Shown: positions 1 to 6,127 of the stretch, in pieces | Numbering within the stretch: position 1 is the stretch's first letter | How the letters are laid out: each line of letters starts with the position of its first letter | Origin: UKL13-2 sp043773745 | Lineage (GTDB): Bacteria; Pseudomonadota; Gammaproteobacteria; Burkholderiales; Usitatibacteraceae | Assembly (NCBI GenBank): GCA_043773745.1 | Contig: JAYVEV010000011.1 | Location: 1 to 10,314 of the forward strand | Reading direction: 5' to 3' | Length of the DNA stretch: 10,314 bases | Translations under genes and position numbers: made by a program | The notes under the pieces: generated by a model | Database searches by the model: none | Told to the model about the DNA's origin: nothing | What the model saw: only the letters and a program-made list of their open reading frames with translations

Positions 1-653
1 TGCTCAAAAACTGAATTGTCGTGAGTGAGCTCAAGGCCGTATAGCAAAGTGCCCGCACCAAACGTCGTAGAATTCGCAAACAGCCCGCGAGCAAACTGGT
101 GTTCGCCAACCGTCATTGAGGCGATGCCCTGTTTCAGGCTGCTATAAAGATGGATATGTGCGGCACCGGCGCTGGCGAAATCACCTTCGTCCGCGTAATA
201 GGTGCCCTTCTTGTAATCGATGCGCTCGACCAATTCAGGAATCAGGAAATTCAAGTCCATATAACCTTGACCATGGGCATGGCTGCGGGCATTGATCGGC
301 ATCCCGGCCACAAAGGTTGCGAAATCGGTGCCGTGATCAAGGTTGAATCCGCGCAAAAAGTACTGGTTGGCCTTGCCCTCACCACTATGCTGAGTGACAA
401 CCAGACCCGGCACAAATTCCAACACCTCGCCCGGCCGCAGCGTCGGGCGATTCTCGATCAACTTGGCGTTGACCGTGCCTTGGCTCGCTGCGTCAGAAGT
501 ACCAACCTCATTATCGTAATGGCCACTGACTTCAATTTTTTCAATTGTTTGCGGTTTCACGACACCGTCGGCGTGGGCCAGCGTCATATTTATGGGCATC
601 AGTAGCAATGCGCCCTGAACAAAAAGTGGGAGCTTGCGGCGTTGAACTTTCAT
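1..653 (-). CDS. TonB-dependent outer-membrane receptor, N-terminal part (signal peptide and plug domain)
   Basis: The first 217 codons are visible; the gene runs off the left edge, so most of the beta-barrel is missing. Residues 1 to about 28 form a Sec signal peptide (basic start, hydrophobic core, ALAHA-like end near 'TLAHADG'). A TonB-box-like/plug entry 'IEKIEVSGHYD' lies at about 38-47. The plug domain follows, with 'LRPGEVLEFVPGLVVTQHSG' (72-91), 'QYFLRGFNLDHGTDF' (97-111) and a His-rich stretch 'INARSHAHGQG' (120-130). Such receptors import scarce metal chelates or cofactors across the outer membrane using TonB-ExbB-ExbD energy. The start ATG (653-651) has an AAGAG Shine-Dalgarno-like sequence just upstream. 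Transcription is divergent from nikR, and NikR-controlled nickel receptors are known (for example FrpB4 in Helicobacter), so nickel is the likeliest substrate. The family call is firm; the substrate is inferred. Confidence 0.93.
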   Translation of the reverse strand, partial: MKVQRRKLPLFVQGALLLMPINMTLAHADGVVKPQTIEKIEVSGHYDNEVGTSDAASQGTVNAKLIENRPTLRPGEVLEFVPGLVVTQHSGEGKANQYFLRGFNLDHGTDFATFVAGMPINARSHAHGQGYMDLNFLIPELVERIDYKKGTYYADEGDFASAGAAHIHLYSSLKQGIASMTVGEHQFARGLFANSTTFGAGTLLYGLELTHDNSVFE

Positions 654-828
654 GGCTAATCTCTTCAACAAAAATGTCTGATAGAAGCGGTATGACGTTT
701 TTTTAATTTATCTTATCGTGTACTACGCCGATTACTTTTAACTGGATTCAAGTCCAAGTTTGAATCTGTAAACTAATCCAGCTCGTTAATGGCGGTAACA
801 ACATCCCAACTAGACAAAAGGAAAATTC
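654..828. promoter_or_regulatory. Divergent control region between TonB receptor and nikR
   Basis: This 175-bp AT-rich gap must hold the promoters of both divergent genes. At 690-697 it has GTATGACG, the same eight bases as the left half of the Escherichia coli NikR operator. The expected right half is not at the standard spacing; the nearest resemblance is TCGTGTAC at 716-723, six bases too far away. A second, cleaner dyad lies at 742-781 and is listed separately. No convincing -35/-10 pair was found on either strand. The region is probably regulatory by position; the exact protein-binding site is not settled. Confidence 0.55.
742..781. promoter_or_regulatory. Nested inverted repeats upstream of nikR (candidate operator)
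   Basis: Two perfect 7-bp inverted repeats overlap here. GATTCAA at 745-751 pairs with TTGAATC at 760-766 across 8 bases, and CTGGATT at 742-748 pairs with AATCCAG at 775-781. The dyads lie 48 to 87 bases before the nikR start, a usual place for an operator. They do not match the known GTATGA-N16-TCATAC NikR consensus, so either a local NikR variant site or another regulator is possible. Confidence 0.4.
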
Positions 829-1284
829 ATGCGTCGACTGACCGTATCAATTGAAGACGATCTGGCTCAAAAATTCGACAACATGCTCAAAGAGCGTGGC
901 TATCAGAACCGTTCTGAGGCGTTTAGAGATTTGTTGCGCCGTGAGTTGGGCGAAAAGCAGTTTGAAACCGGTACCGCGAAGTATTGCGTTGCCAACTTAA
1001 GCTATGTTTATAACCACCATGAACGCCGCCTCACCAGCCGCCTGACCGACTTGCAGCACGCCCATCACGATGTGACCGTGGCGGCCATGCATGCCCATCT
1101 TGATCACGACAACTGCATTGAGTCCGTTATTTTGCAAGGTTCAACCGCGGCAGTGACACAACTGGCTGAATCAATCATCGCCGAAAAAGGTGTGCGTCAC
1201 GGTAAGATCTACCTAATACCCGTCGAAGTTAAAGCATCCTATTTAAAACCTAGGCGGCATGTTCATATGCAACCCGATACCTGA
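829..1284 (+). CDS. nikR: Nickel-responsive transcriptional regulator NikR
   Basis: This 151-residue protein matches NikR along its whole length. Residues 1-45 are a ribbon-helix-helix DNA-binding domain ('RRLTVSIEDDLAQKFDNML', then 'GYQNRSEAFRDLLR'). The rest is the ACT-like C-terminal domain that binds nickel and forms the tetramer. The high-affinity nickel ligands known from E. coli (His76, His87, His89, Cys95) are all present one position later: His77, His88, His90 and Cys96, in 'QHAHHD' and 'MHAHLDHDNC'. The conserved 'GVRHGKIYLIP' motif is at about 191-201 in codon terms of the C-terminal end (near residues 145 minus 20). The tail extends past the E. coli end by a short His/Pro-containing stretch. 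The start has AAGGA at 818-822, six bases upstream. No nikABCDE transporter is visible, so the divergent TonB receptor is the obvious target. NikR usually represses uptake genes when nickel is plentiful. Confidence 0.96.
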   Translation: MRRLTVSIEDDLAQKFDNMLKERGYQNRSEAFRDLLRRELGEKQFETGTAKYCVANLSYVYNHHERRLTSRLTDLQHAHHDVTVAAMHAHLDHDNCIESVILQGSTAAVTQLAESIIAEKGVRHGKIYLIPVEVKASYLKPRRHVHMQPDT

Positions 1285-1319
1285 ACATTCAACTAGCAAC
1301 TGCATGTCATACTTGGCGC

Positions 1320-1799
1320 ATGCCTTCAGCCCCTACCTCAGCCCTAGAAAACGCTATTCCCATTATCGTGCTCGATACCAATATCGTGCTCGATTGGCTG
1401 GTCTTTGAAGATGGCGGCATGCCCGCTCTCATGGCAGCAATTGCTCATCGCCAGGTGCAGATTGCCAGCAACGCAGAATGCCGCGATGAACTCATTCGCG
1501 TGCTGGGCTATCCGATTTTCAAGCTGGATGAGGCCGCGCAAAAACTGGCATTGGCGCAATATGACGCAACCGTAAAAATCACGCCAGAACGCGCGTCGCT
1601 TTTGGGCATCGTGCCGCGCTGCCGCGATCGGGACGATCAAAAGTTTTTGCAATTAGCTGCAGATGCAAGCGCGAACGCGCTGATCAGCAAAGACAATGCC
1701 GTGCTGGGCTTAAAACGCAGCATGAAAGAACGGTTTGGCTGCGATGTTTTAGGCGCATCACATACAGCCAAGTGGTTGGCAGAAAACATAAAGTCCTAG
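1320..1799 (+). CDS. PIN-domain protein, putative toxin-antitoxin toxin component (COG1569-like)
   Basis: The 159-residue protein has a PIN ribonuclease fold. The first catalytic Asp lies in 'IVLDTNIVLDWL' (Asp19), a conserved Glu in 'ECRDEL' (Glu57), the acidic cluster in 'CRDRDDQKFLQLA' (Asp103, Asp105, Asp106), and the last acidic position in 'ALISKDNAVLGL' (Asp125). These residues would bind Mg/Mn and cut RNA. PIN toxins of this type usually sit next to a small antitoxin, but none is visible; the only neighbour on this strand is nikR, 35 bases upstream. Its ribbon-helix-helix domain belongs to a complete nickel regulator, so it is not taken as the antitoxin. The start has no clear Shine-Dalgarno sequence; ATG at 1320 is the only ATG before the conserved core. 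The stop codon (1797-1799) lies inside the left end of a repeat that recurs at 5799, so the last codons may have been set by that rearrangement. The fold is clear; toxin activity is not shown. Confidence 0.85.
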   Translation: MPSAPTSALENAIPIIVLDTNIVLDWLVFEDGGMPALMAAIAHRQVQIASNAECRDELIRVLGYPIFKLDEAAQKLALAQYDATVKITPERASLLGIVPRCRDRDDQKFLQLAADASANALISKDNAVLGLKRSMKERFGCDVLGASHTAKWLAENIKS

Positions 1800-1836
1800 T
1801 CTGGGCTTGCCGTTTGAAGACTGTATGGCTGAAAAC
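1796..1836 (-). repeat. Short dispersed hairpin element, copy A
   Basis: The core TGCCGTTTGAAG (1808-1819), a five- to six-base variable loop, TGGCT and AAAAC (1832-1836) recur at 5812-5840 and 9948-9975, each with CTAG to the left. In this copy GTTT pairs with AAAC but the inner stem is interrupted by mismatches, so the hairpin is degenerate. It lies 3' of the moaD remnant on the minus strand and includes the PIN gene's stop codon. Confidence 0.6.
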
Positions 1837-1854
1837 CCCGTCATTGCTTGACTT

Positions 1855-2007
1855 TCATTCCCCACTCAACGCCGCAACCATCATCACTTCGCTGCGCTCG
1901 GTCAGCAAAAAATCGAGATCACACTGCAACTCGCGATCCACAAACAGCTTGATATGTGCACGTACGTTTCCCTGCTCATCGATCATGCGAAAGCGGATGC
2001 CGGGATA
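1855..2007 (-). pseudogene. Truncated MoaD/ThiS-like gene remnant (C-terminal 50 codons)
   Basis: The minus strand encodes 50 codons matching residues 37-86 of the intact MoaD-like protein at 5860-6120, beginning 'YPGIRFRMIDEQGNV'. The first 36 codons are missing, and three codons upstream of the last possible start (TTG at 2013-2011) there is an in-frame TAG. The reading frame has no internal stop or frameshift. Four codons differ in amino acid from the intact copy: Cys39 to Gly, Arg65 to Cys, Ile79 to Met and Gly86 to Glu. The last one destroys the terminal Gly-Gly that MoaD/ThiS carriers need for adenylation and thiocarboxylate formation, so even an expressed fragment could not act as a sulfur carrier. 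The other roughly ten substitutions in the frame are synonymous. Confidence 0.85.
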
Positions 2008-2032
2008 TCTCAAGTGCCCCTAAGATGGGTTA

Positions 2033-2062
2033 TTGCGCAAAAGAAGCTGATTGTTGTATAAA
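2033..2062 (+). promoter_or_regulatory. Candidate sigma-70 promoter for the exported three-gene operon
   Basis: TTGCGC (2033-2038), an 18-base spacer and TATAAA (2057-2062) resemble -35 and -10 boxes and point at the gene starting at 2140. The -35 match is weak. A better -35-like TTGACT at 2073-2078 lacks a good -10 at normal distance. The site falls just after the end of repeat copy A, in the only sizeable gap before the operon, so a promoter is expected near here; which boxes are used is uncertain. Confidence 0.3.
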
Positions 2063-2139
2063 AGAACACGAATTGACTGATGATTATTTCTGCACACATC
2101 AAATAAGCGTTTTCATAAAATAAGTCATGGGAGCTGCGC

Positions 2140-3450
2140 ATGGTAAACGATAACCGTATCAACCATTTTTCACGTCTTATCGTTGCGGGATTGTCGTTAG
2201 TTGGCATCGTTGCCCATGCGCAAACTTCCGATCCACCGTTATTGCCAGGCGAGGTGTACGGCAAAACGCAGAATGGTTGCGGCGTAGTTGTAAAGCCGAA
2301 AGATATCCACAAAGCGGATAACGACCTTGAGGGCACTAAAAAAGCGATCAGCGAAATGGTCTGGACAGGTACTTGCACCAATGGACTTGCCGAGGGCCGG
2401 GGAGAATTGGGCAATGCGAAAGACGTTCCAAGAAAAGCGCCACCGATGGGGGGACTCTCGAGGGGCCGGGAAGGACCACCACCATTGATGATTTGGGAAT
2501 ATTCATCAGGCCGAATTCTACCGGAAAAGTTCGATTACATTTCAGAGAACGGTGAGTTTAAGGTCTACAGCATTGGTGATCGTTCCATCATGCTTTTAAA
2601 TAACAGCGATCCGTATGCCCCACGCTGGGAAGGCACATTCAGCAGCACCAACATGTTGATGAGCCCGGACGGACTAGGGATCCTTCCGGTAACCGGGAGT
2701 TGCTTTATGGACCAGAAAAGATTTCCCGGCTGCGATACGAGTAGCGATTTTCAGGTTTATGGCATTCGGACATTCAGCAAAATAAATTACGAAGGGATGA
2801 TCAGTTGGTGCCCCAATCCGCGGACCAAAGTCGGCTGCCAAGCGCTTTATCAAGAAAAGGCCGGCCTCATCATCGCTCGCATCAAAGCATTCATCGTTGA
2901 GGTCGAAAACAAAATAGCCGAGGATAAACTCAAATATGCCGAGCTTGGGCTGCCTATGGAGCAACGTTCGGCAGCTAAAAAATTAGCAGTTGCCGCCGAA
3001 GCAAAACGGGCTGCCGCATTAGCAGCGATTGCACTTGTCAAAGACAAAGAAATCGCATTAACCGAGCAGCAAGAGCGTGACGAAGCTGATGCGAAAGAGA
3101 TAGCGAAGATCGCCCAGCAAAAAATCAATGCCGATAAAGCCTACACCGCCAGCTTGGCAAGGATGAACGCAGGGGAGCTATTTGCGCACGCCGACAAAAA
3201 GCGAACTGCCAAAGAGCCGGATAAAGCGCGTGAAGCTTTTCGGCTCATCGTGACCAAATTTTCGACCAATCCGCTGTCAGCGGTTGCCGCGCAGGAGATG
3301 TTAAAGCTGCCTGCTGCGGCGCCTGTTACCGGAATCGAGCCAACTCCTGCTAAAACGGCGACGATCAAGCCTACAACAGCGTTACCAACCAAAAAGCGCG
3401 ACGACGGCTTAGAGGACATGGCTGGTGCGTTAGGGGCAACTAAAAAATAA
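2140..3450 (+). CDS. Exported Ala-rich coiled-coil protein of unknown function, first gene of operon
   Basis: I do not recognise a named family. The 436-residue protein starts with a Sec signal peptide (residues 1-27, likely cut after 'AHA'). Residues 37-90 hold 'GEVYGKTQNGCGVVVKP' and 'WTGTCTNGLAEGRGEL'; the latter resembles a single MORN unit. A Gly/Pro/Arg-rich insert follows (about 97-117), then a probably beta-rich part with Cys188, Cys198, Cys224 and Cys233. With Cys47 and Cys79 this gives six cysteines, an even number suited to periplasmic disulfides. Residues 236-345 are a long charged, Ala-rich helical or coiled-coil stretch. 'AGELFAHADKKRTAKEPDKA' onwards (344-390) looks like one TPR-like helical repeat, as in YbgF-type proteins. 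The tail is Pro/Thr/Lys-rich. GGGAG at 2129-2133 supports the start. Only 35 bases separate it from the next gene, so co-expression is likely. A periplasmic structural or adaptor role is a guess. Confidence 0.8.
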   Translation: MVNDNRINHFSRLIVAGLSLVGIVAHAQTSDPPLLPGEVYGKTQNGCGVVVKPKDIHKADNDLEGTKKAISEMVWTGTCTNGLAEGRGELGNAKDVPRKAPPMGGLSRGREGPPPLMIWEYSSGRILPEKFDYISENGEFKVYSIGDRSIMLLNNSDPYAPRWEGTFSSTNMLMSPDGLGILPVTGSCFMDQKRFPGCDTSSDFQVYGIRTFSKINYEGMISWCPNPRTKVGCQALYQEKAGLIIARIKAFIVEVENKIAEDKLKYAELGLPMEQRSAAKKLAVAAEAKRAAALAAIALVKDKEIALTEQQERDEADAKEIAKIAQQKINADKAYTASLARMNAGELFAHADKKRTAKEPDKAREAFRLIVTKFSTNPLSAVAAQEMLKLPAAAPVTGIEPTPAKTATIKPTTALPTKKRDDGLEDMAGALGATKK

Positions 3451-3485
3451 CACCGCTTTGCTAAGCCTGCTAAAAAGGGAACCTC

Positions 3486-4466
3486 ATGCCATCAATCTTT
3501 TCCAGATTATCATCGACACTGTTACTACTAACCACGCTTTACGCCGCCCTTGCTATTGCTGAAAATGGGCCGGCGACAGAAAAGCCGCGAACAGCCATCA
3601 TCGTATCCGACCTGGTCGCTTGTAAAAATGAAATCGCGGAATTTCATCGCCTTGAAATCAACTACATCAGGAAAGCTGTTGCCGAGTACTGCACTAAAGG
3701 GGACAAGTTTTACAGCGCTGACAATTGTAAAACTCAAAGCCAGTGGTTGCAGGACTCCTCATCTACCAGCAACACTAGTTGGTTCATGAAAGGCAATAGC
3801 CGCTGTGAGGGAAGTGACTATCCGTGTTTCGGCTTGTCCATCTTTAATGAAGGCAACGTGTCTGACAGCGATTTGCGCGAGATGGCCAAAGAGCGCCCCA
3901 AAGCAACCAGCGAGCTTTGGGAATATGCCAGGGTCGTCGACATTTGTATTGCCAAGATCTGGGTTGCTAAAAATGATGGCAAATCGCTAAATGCAAGTGG
4001 CGTTACCAGCGCCACAACCAGCGGTAACCGTTCGGCCAGCAGCGCAGGTGACAGCCCTTCCAGTGCGGGTGAGAGTGCGTTGAATAACTCCATCGGCAGA
4101 GCTGATGCCCGCACGTCGGCGGCCGCTGCCAATGCCAAGCGCCAACATAAAATACACAATCCCGCAATGGATGCGAAGGCCTGTGTCAAGCTGGTGCAAG
4201 GTACGACGCGTGACGGTACCAACATTTCCGGCAACTGGCAGATGAGCAATATCTGCAATTTCCCCATTGAGTTTTTTTGGTGTGAGGCAAATGTCGAATG
4301 TAGCCGCCTCAACGGCAACGCCGGCAATACCTGGACAATCAGTGTCGGCCGGGGCTGGCCGTTGTCAGGGCACGACTTCCGCTGGGGCGCGTGTAAGGGT
4401 CGTGATAGCGGCGGATTTAACAAGGACTCTGCCGGGATATCCTATACCTGCCCGAATTTGAAATAA
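3486..4466 (+). CDS. Exported Cys-rich two-domain protein of unknown function
   Basis: This 326-residue protein has a Sec signal peptide (residues 1-25, probable cut after 'LAIA'). The N-terminal domain (about 40-160) has six cysteines (46, 69, 81, 107, 114, 154). A low-complexity Ser/Ala/Gly/Thr linker occupies about 164-218. The C-terminal domain (about 226-326) has another six (233, 257, 266, 272, 303, 322), with a recognisable pattern: 'SNICNFPIEFFWCEANVEC', a 'TISVGRGWPL' strand, 'WGACKG' and a closing 'YTCPN'. This looks like a small disulfide-bonded beta domain; I cannot name it with certainty. Twelve cysteines and the signal peptide argue for folding outside the cytoplasm. AAGGGA at 3475-3480 supports the start. 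It is the middle gene of three, 35 bases after the first and 31 before the MORN protein. The linker suggests the C-terminal domain is a tethered binding module. Confidence 0.8.
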   Translation: MPSIFSRLSSTLLLLTTLYAALAIAENGPATEKPRTAIIVSDLVACKNEIAEFHRLEINYIRKAVAEYCTKGDKFYSADNCKTQSQWLQDSSSTSNTSWFMKGNSRCEGSDYPCFGLSIFNEGNVSDSDLREMAKERPKATSELWEYARVVDICIAKIWVAKNDGKSLNASGVTSATTSGNRSASSAGDSPSSAGESALNNSIGRADARTSAAAANAKRQHKIHNPAMDAKACVKLVQGTTRDGTNISGNWQMSNICNFPIEFFWCEANVECSRLNGNAGNTWTISVGRGWPLSGHDFRWGACKGRDSGGFNKDSAGISYTCPNLK

Positions 4467-4497
4467 GCTTTGCTGCGTTTCTTTTAGGAGACTCAAC

Positions 4498-5745
4498 ATG
4501 AAACAAATGATTTTATTGTTCGCTTTTTCTATGCTCACCTTGGCCTCGCCGCTCTACGCCCAAAATAGTGATGTCAATCCCGAAATCGCTAACTGCGAAG
4601 AGATCCGCGATCCGACGACACAGACGCAGGTCGAATTTTGTACTGCACACGCTGGTTGCAGGCTGGTCATGGGTATCCAAAAAGTTTGCACTAAAGTGAA
4701 AACTTTTTTGAATAATCTCAAAAACCTTTCATTTGGCAAAAAAAATCTCGACAGTGGCGATTTTTTTGATGCCGCTGCGCCATCGACAGCTAGTGATACG
4801 AGCTTCAATAATATTTCACAATCAATCAAATCGAATTATGACAAACAAAAAAAAGAAATGGTCAGTGGCAACTTTGAAAGTGGCGTGAAGTGGGTATACG
4901 AGGGCGGATTAAAAAACGGTGCGCGTGATGGCACCGGTGTTTTGGTAACTGAAAACGGCACCTTGTTTCGCGGCGATTTTGTCGAAGGCCGTCAGGCAGG
5001 ATTAGGAGAAATGGTGAACGACAAAAGCCATAAGGCTGGGGTGATGGCGGGTGCAAAGTTGGATGGTTTTGGTGTGGAGCGCTACGCTAGCGGCATGCGT
5101 TATGAAGGTGAATACAAGGCAGACAAATGGGACGGTAAAGCCGTTGTTACCTGGCAGGACGGTACTCGTTACGAAGGCGGCTTTAAAGCGGGGCTAAGAA
5201 ACGGTCACGGCACCCTCACTAAGGCTGATGGCTATTTTTACGATGGCGATTTCGTCGACAATAAAGCATCGGGTAAAGCTTCCATACGCTATGCAAATGG
5301 CAATAGCTATCAAGGTGGAATTCTTAATGATCAATTTGTGGGACAGGGAACATATTATTGGAAAGACGGTGCCAGTTACCAAGGTAGTTATGTGACAGGA
5401 AAAATGCAGGGGCTAGGCACTTATATCTGGGCAAATGGTGCCAAATTCGTGGGTGAATGGCGGGACGGCAAACGGTTTAGCGGTATCCAGACCGCCGCTG
5501 ATGGCACCACTATTAATATGGTCAATGGAGTTGCCGTACAAACTGCACAGCAAGTACAGGCACCCGTGCAAGTCGCACCCAAGCAGGAAAGTAGCACTAA
5601 CTGGGGAGATGTGTTCAAGGCGGTAGGTGAATTAGCGCAAACCTATGCTGACACCAAAGCGAAAAAAAGTGCCGCTGCTACTGGCAGCAGCAGCGGCTGT
5701 TCGAATAAATCAAATGGTGATGGCAAAGTTTGCGTTGCAAATTAA
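4498..5745 (+). CDS. Exported MORN-repeat protein
   Basis: The 415-residue protein has a Sec signal peptide (residues 1-21, cut after 'LYA'). A short N-terminal segment with four cysteines (33, 48, 54, 64) follows, then a polar region to about 130. From about 134 to 329 it carries eight or nine MORN units of about 23 residues: starts at about 134, 157, 202, 225, 248, 271, 294 and 317, with a degenerate unit near 181-200. Typical units read 'YEGEYKADKWDGKAVVTW' and 'YQGSYVTGKMQGLGTYIW'. MORN repeats form elongated beta sheets used for protein or lipid contacts, and bacterial exported examples are of unknown function. The C-terminal part is Gln/Val/Ala-rich, followed by Ser/Gly with Cys401 and Cys412. 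AGGAG at 4486-4490 supports the start. It is last in the operon. A surface or periplasmic scaffold for the other two products is a reasonable inference. Confidence 0.9.
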   Translation: MKQMILLFAFSMLTLASPLYAQNSDVNPEIANCEEIRDPTTQTQVEFCTAHAGCRLVMGIQKVCTKVKTFLNNLKNLSFGKKNLDSGDFFDAAAPSTASDTSFNNISQSIKSNYDKQKKEMVSGNFESGVKWVYEGGLKNGARDGTGVLVTENGTLFRGDFVEGRQAGLGEMVNDKSHKAGVMAGAKLDGFGVERYASGMRYEGEYKADKWDGKAVVTWQDGTRYEGGFKAGLRNGHGTLTKADGYFYDGDFVDNKASGKASIRYANGNSYQGGILNDQFVGQGTYYWKDGASYQGSYVTGKMQGLGTYIWANGAKFVGEWRDGKRFSGIQTAADGTTINMVNGVAVQTAQQVQAPVQVAPKQESSTNWGDVFKAVGELAQTYADTKAKKSAAATGSSSGCSNKSNGDGKVCVAN

Positions 5746-5798
5746 TACGAGATTACTCATATTGATTTCGATCTGAAATATACCTACAGATAAAAAAA

Positions 5799-6013
5799 CC
5801 TAGTCTGGGCTTGCCGTTTGAAGCCTTTATGGCTTAAAACCCCCGTCATTGCAGGACTTTCATCCCCCACTCAGCGCGGCAACAATCATCACTTCACTGC
5901 GCTCGGTCAGCAAGAAATCGAGATCACGCTGTAGCTCGCGATCCACAAACAGCTTGATATGCGCACGTACGTTTCCCTGTTCGTCGATCATGCGAAAACG
6001 GATGCAGGGATAT
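5799..6013 (-). repeat. Direct repeat copy B: hairpin element plus 3' part of intact moaD-like gene
   Basis: This is the partner of 1795-2008, about 91% identical by eye and in the same orientation, about 4.0 kb away. Here the moaD-like gene continues past the break at 6013 to a normal start at 6120, so this copy holds the complete gene and the other is derived or foreign. The only length difference is an extra C in the run at 5840-5844. Confidence 0.9.
5800..5840 (-). repeat. Short dispersed hairpin element, copy B
   Basis: This is the best-paired copy. GTTTGAAGCC (5816-5825) pairs with GGCTTAAAAC (5831-5840) around a TTTAT loop, with one G-A mismatch in ten pairs. CTAG stands at 5800-5803. 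On the minus strand the hairpin is just 3' of moaD and is followed, after about 20 bases, by seven T's (5798-5792), so it may help end the moaD transcript. The distance from stem to T run is too long for a classical terminator. It lies between convergent genes and could equally be an RNA-protecting or repeat element. Confidence 0.6.
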
Positions 6014-6120
6014 TGTCGGTCGAGATCGTATAGTAATTCATTGAGGGTATTTCCCACAGCCGATACATCGCGCTGGCCATTGGTATAGTCAACCAGCGGG
6101 GTCGGCAGATTAACCTTCAT
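5860..6120 (-). CDS. MoaD/ThiS family ubiquitin-like sulfur-carrier protein
   Basis: This complete 86-residue protein has the size and shape of the beta-grasp sulfur carriers. 'NTLNELLYDLDRQYPCIRFR' (24-43) is the helix and following strand; 'HIKLFVDREL' (54-63) and 'SEVMIVAALSGG' (75-86) finish the fold. The C-terminal Gly-Gly is the site that E1-like enzymes adenylate and turn into a thiocarboxylate. No molybdopterin or thiamine genes lie nearby, so it should not be named moaD. It follows the Asp-box protein gene by only seven bases, with AGG of its Shine-Dalgarno overlapping that gene's TAG stop, so the two are co-translated. I recall this pairing from other bacterial genomes, which would suggest a shared, still unknown pathway. 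Its 3' half is duplicated at 1855-2007. Confidence 0.9.
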   Translation of the reverse strand: MKVNLPTPLVDYTNGQRDVSAVGNTLNELLYDLDRQYPCIRFRMIDEQGNVRAHIKLFVDRELQRDLDFLLTERSEVMIVAALSGG

Positions 6121-6127
6121 TACATAC

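Larger units (their letters stand above)
1795..2008 (-). repeat. Direct repeat copy A: short hairpin element plus 3' end of moaD-like gene
   Basis: This 214-bp stretch aligns with 5799-6013 in the same orientation. By hand I count 19 substitutions and one single-base indel, about 91% identity. It starts at CCTAG, two bases before the PIN gene's stop codon, and homology ends sharply after GGATAT at 2003-2008. It contains the short hairpin sequence (1796-1836) and the last 50 codons of a moaD-like gene. The two copies bracket the three-gene exported-protein cluster. Confidence 0.9.

Noticed and set aside
150..605. A 151-codon open frame on the plus strand
   Set aside because: It lies antisense to the TonB receptor, whose signal peptide and plug motifs are clear; the plus-strand translation shows no recognisable domain.
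1305..1312. TCATAC at 1307-1312 as a NikR half-site before the PIN gene
   Set aside because: The base sequence 22 bases upstream does not resemble GTATGA; a single six-base match is expected by chance.
829..1799. nikR and the PIN gene as a toxin-antitoxin pair, because RHH proteins are often antitoxins
   Set aside because: nikR is full-length with all four nickel ligands, so its RHH domain belongs to a metal regulator; the 35-base gap is also wider than typical overlapping pairs.
3818..4423. A 201-codon open frame on the minus strand
   Set aside because: It is antisense to the middle operon gene, which has a signal peptide, a ribosome binding site and an ordered cysteine pattern; the minus-strand translation is Leu/Ala-rich with no domain.
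5849..6088. Similar plus-strand open frames at 1772-2023 and 5849-6088 that look like a duplicated gene
   Set aside because: Their similarity comes from the moaD duplication read on the wrong strand; the minus-strand frame has the MoaD/ThiS fold and Gly-Gly end, with mostly synonymous differences.
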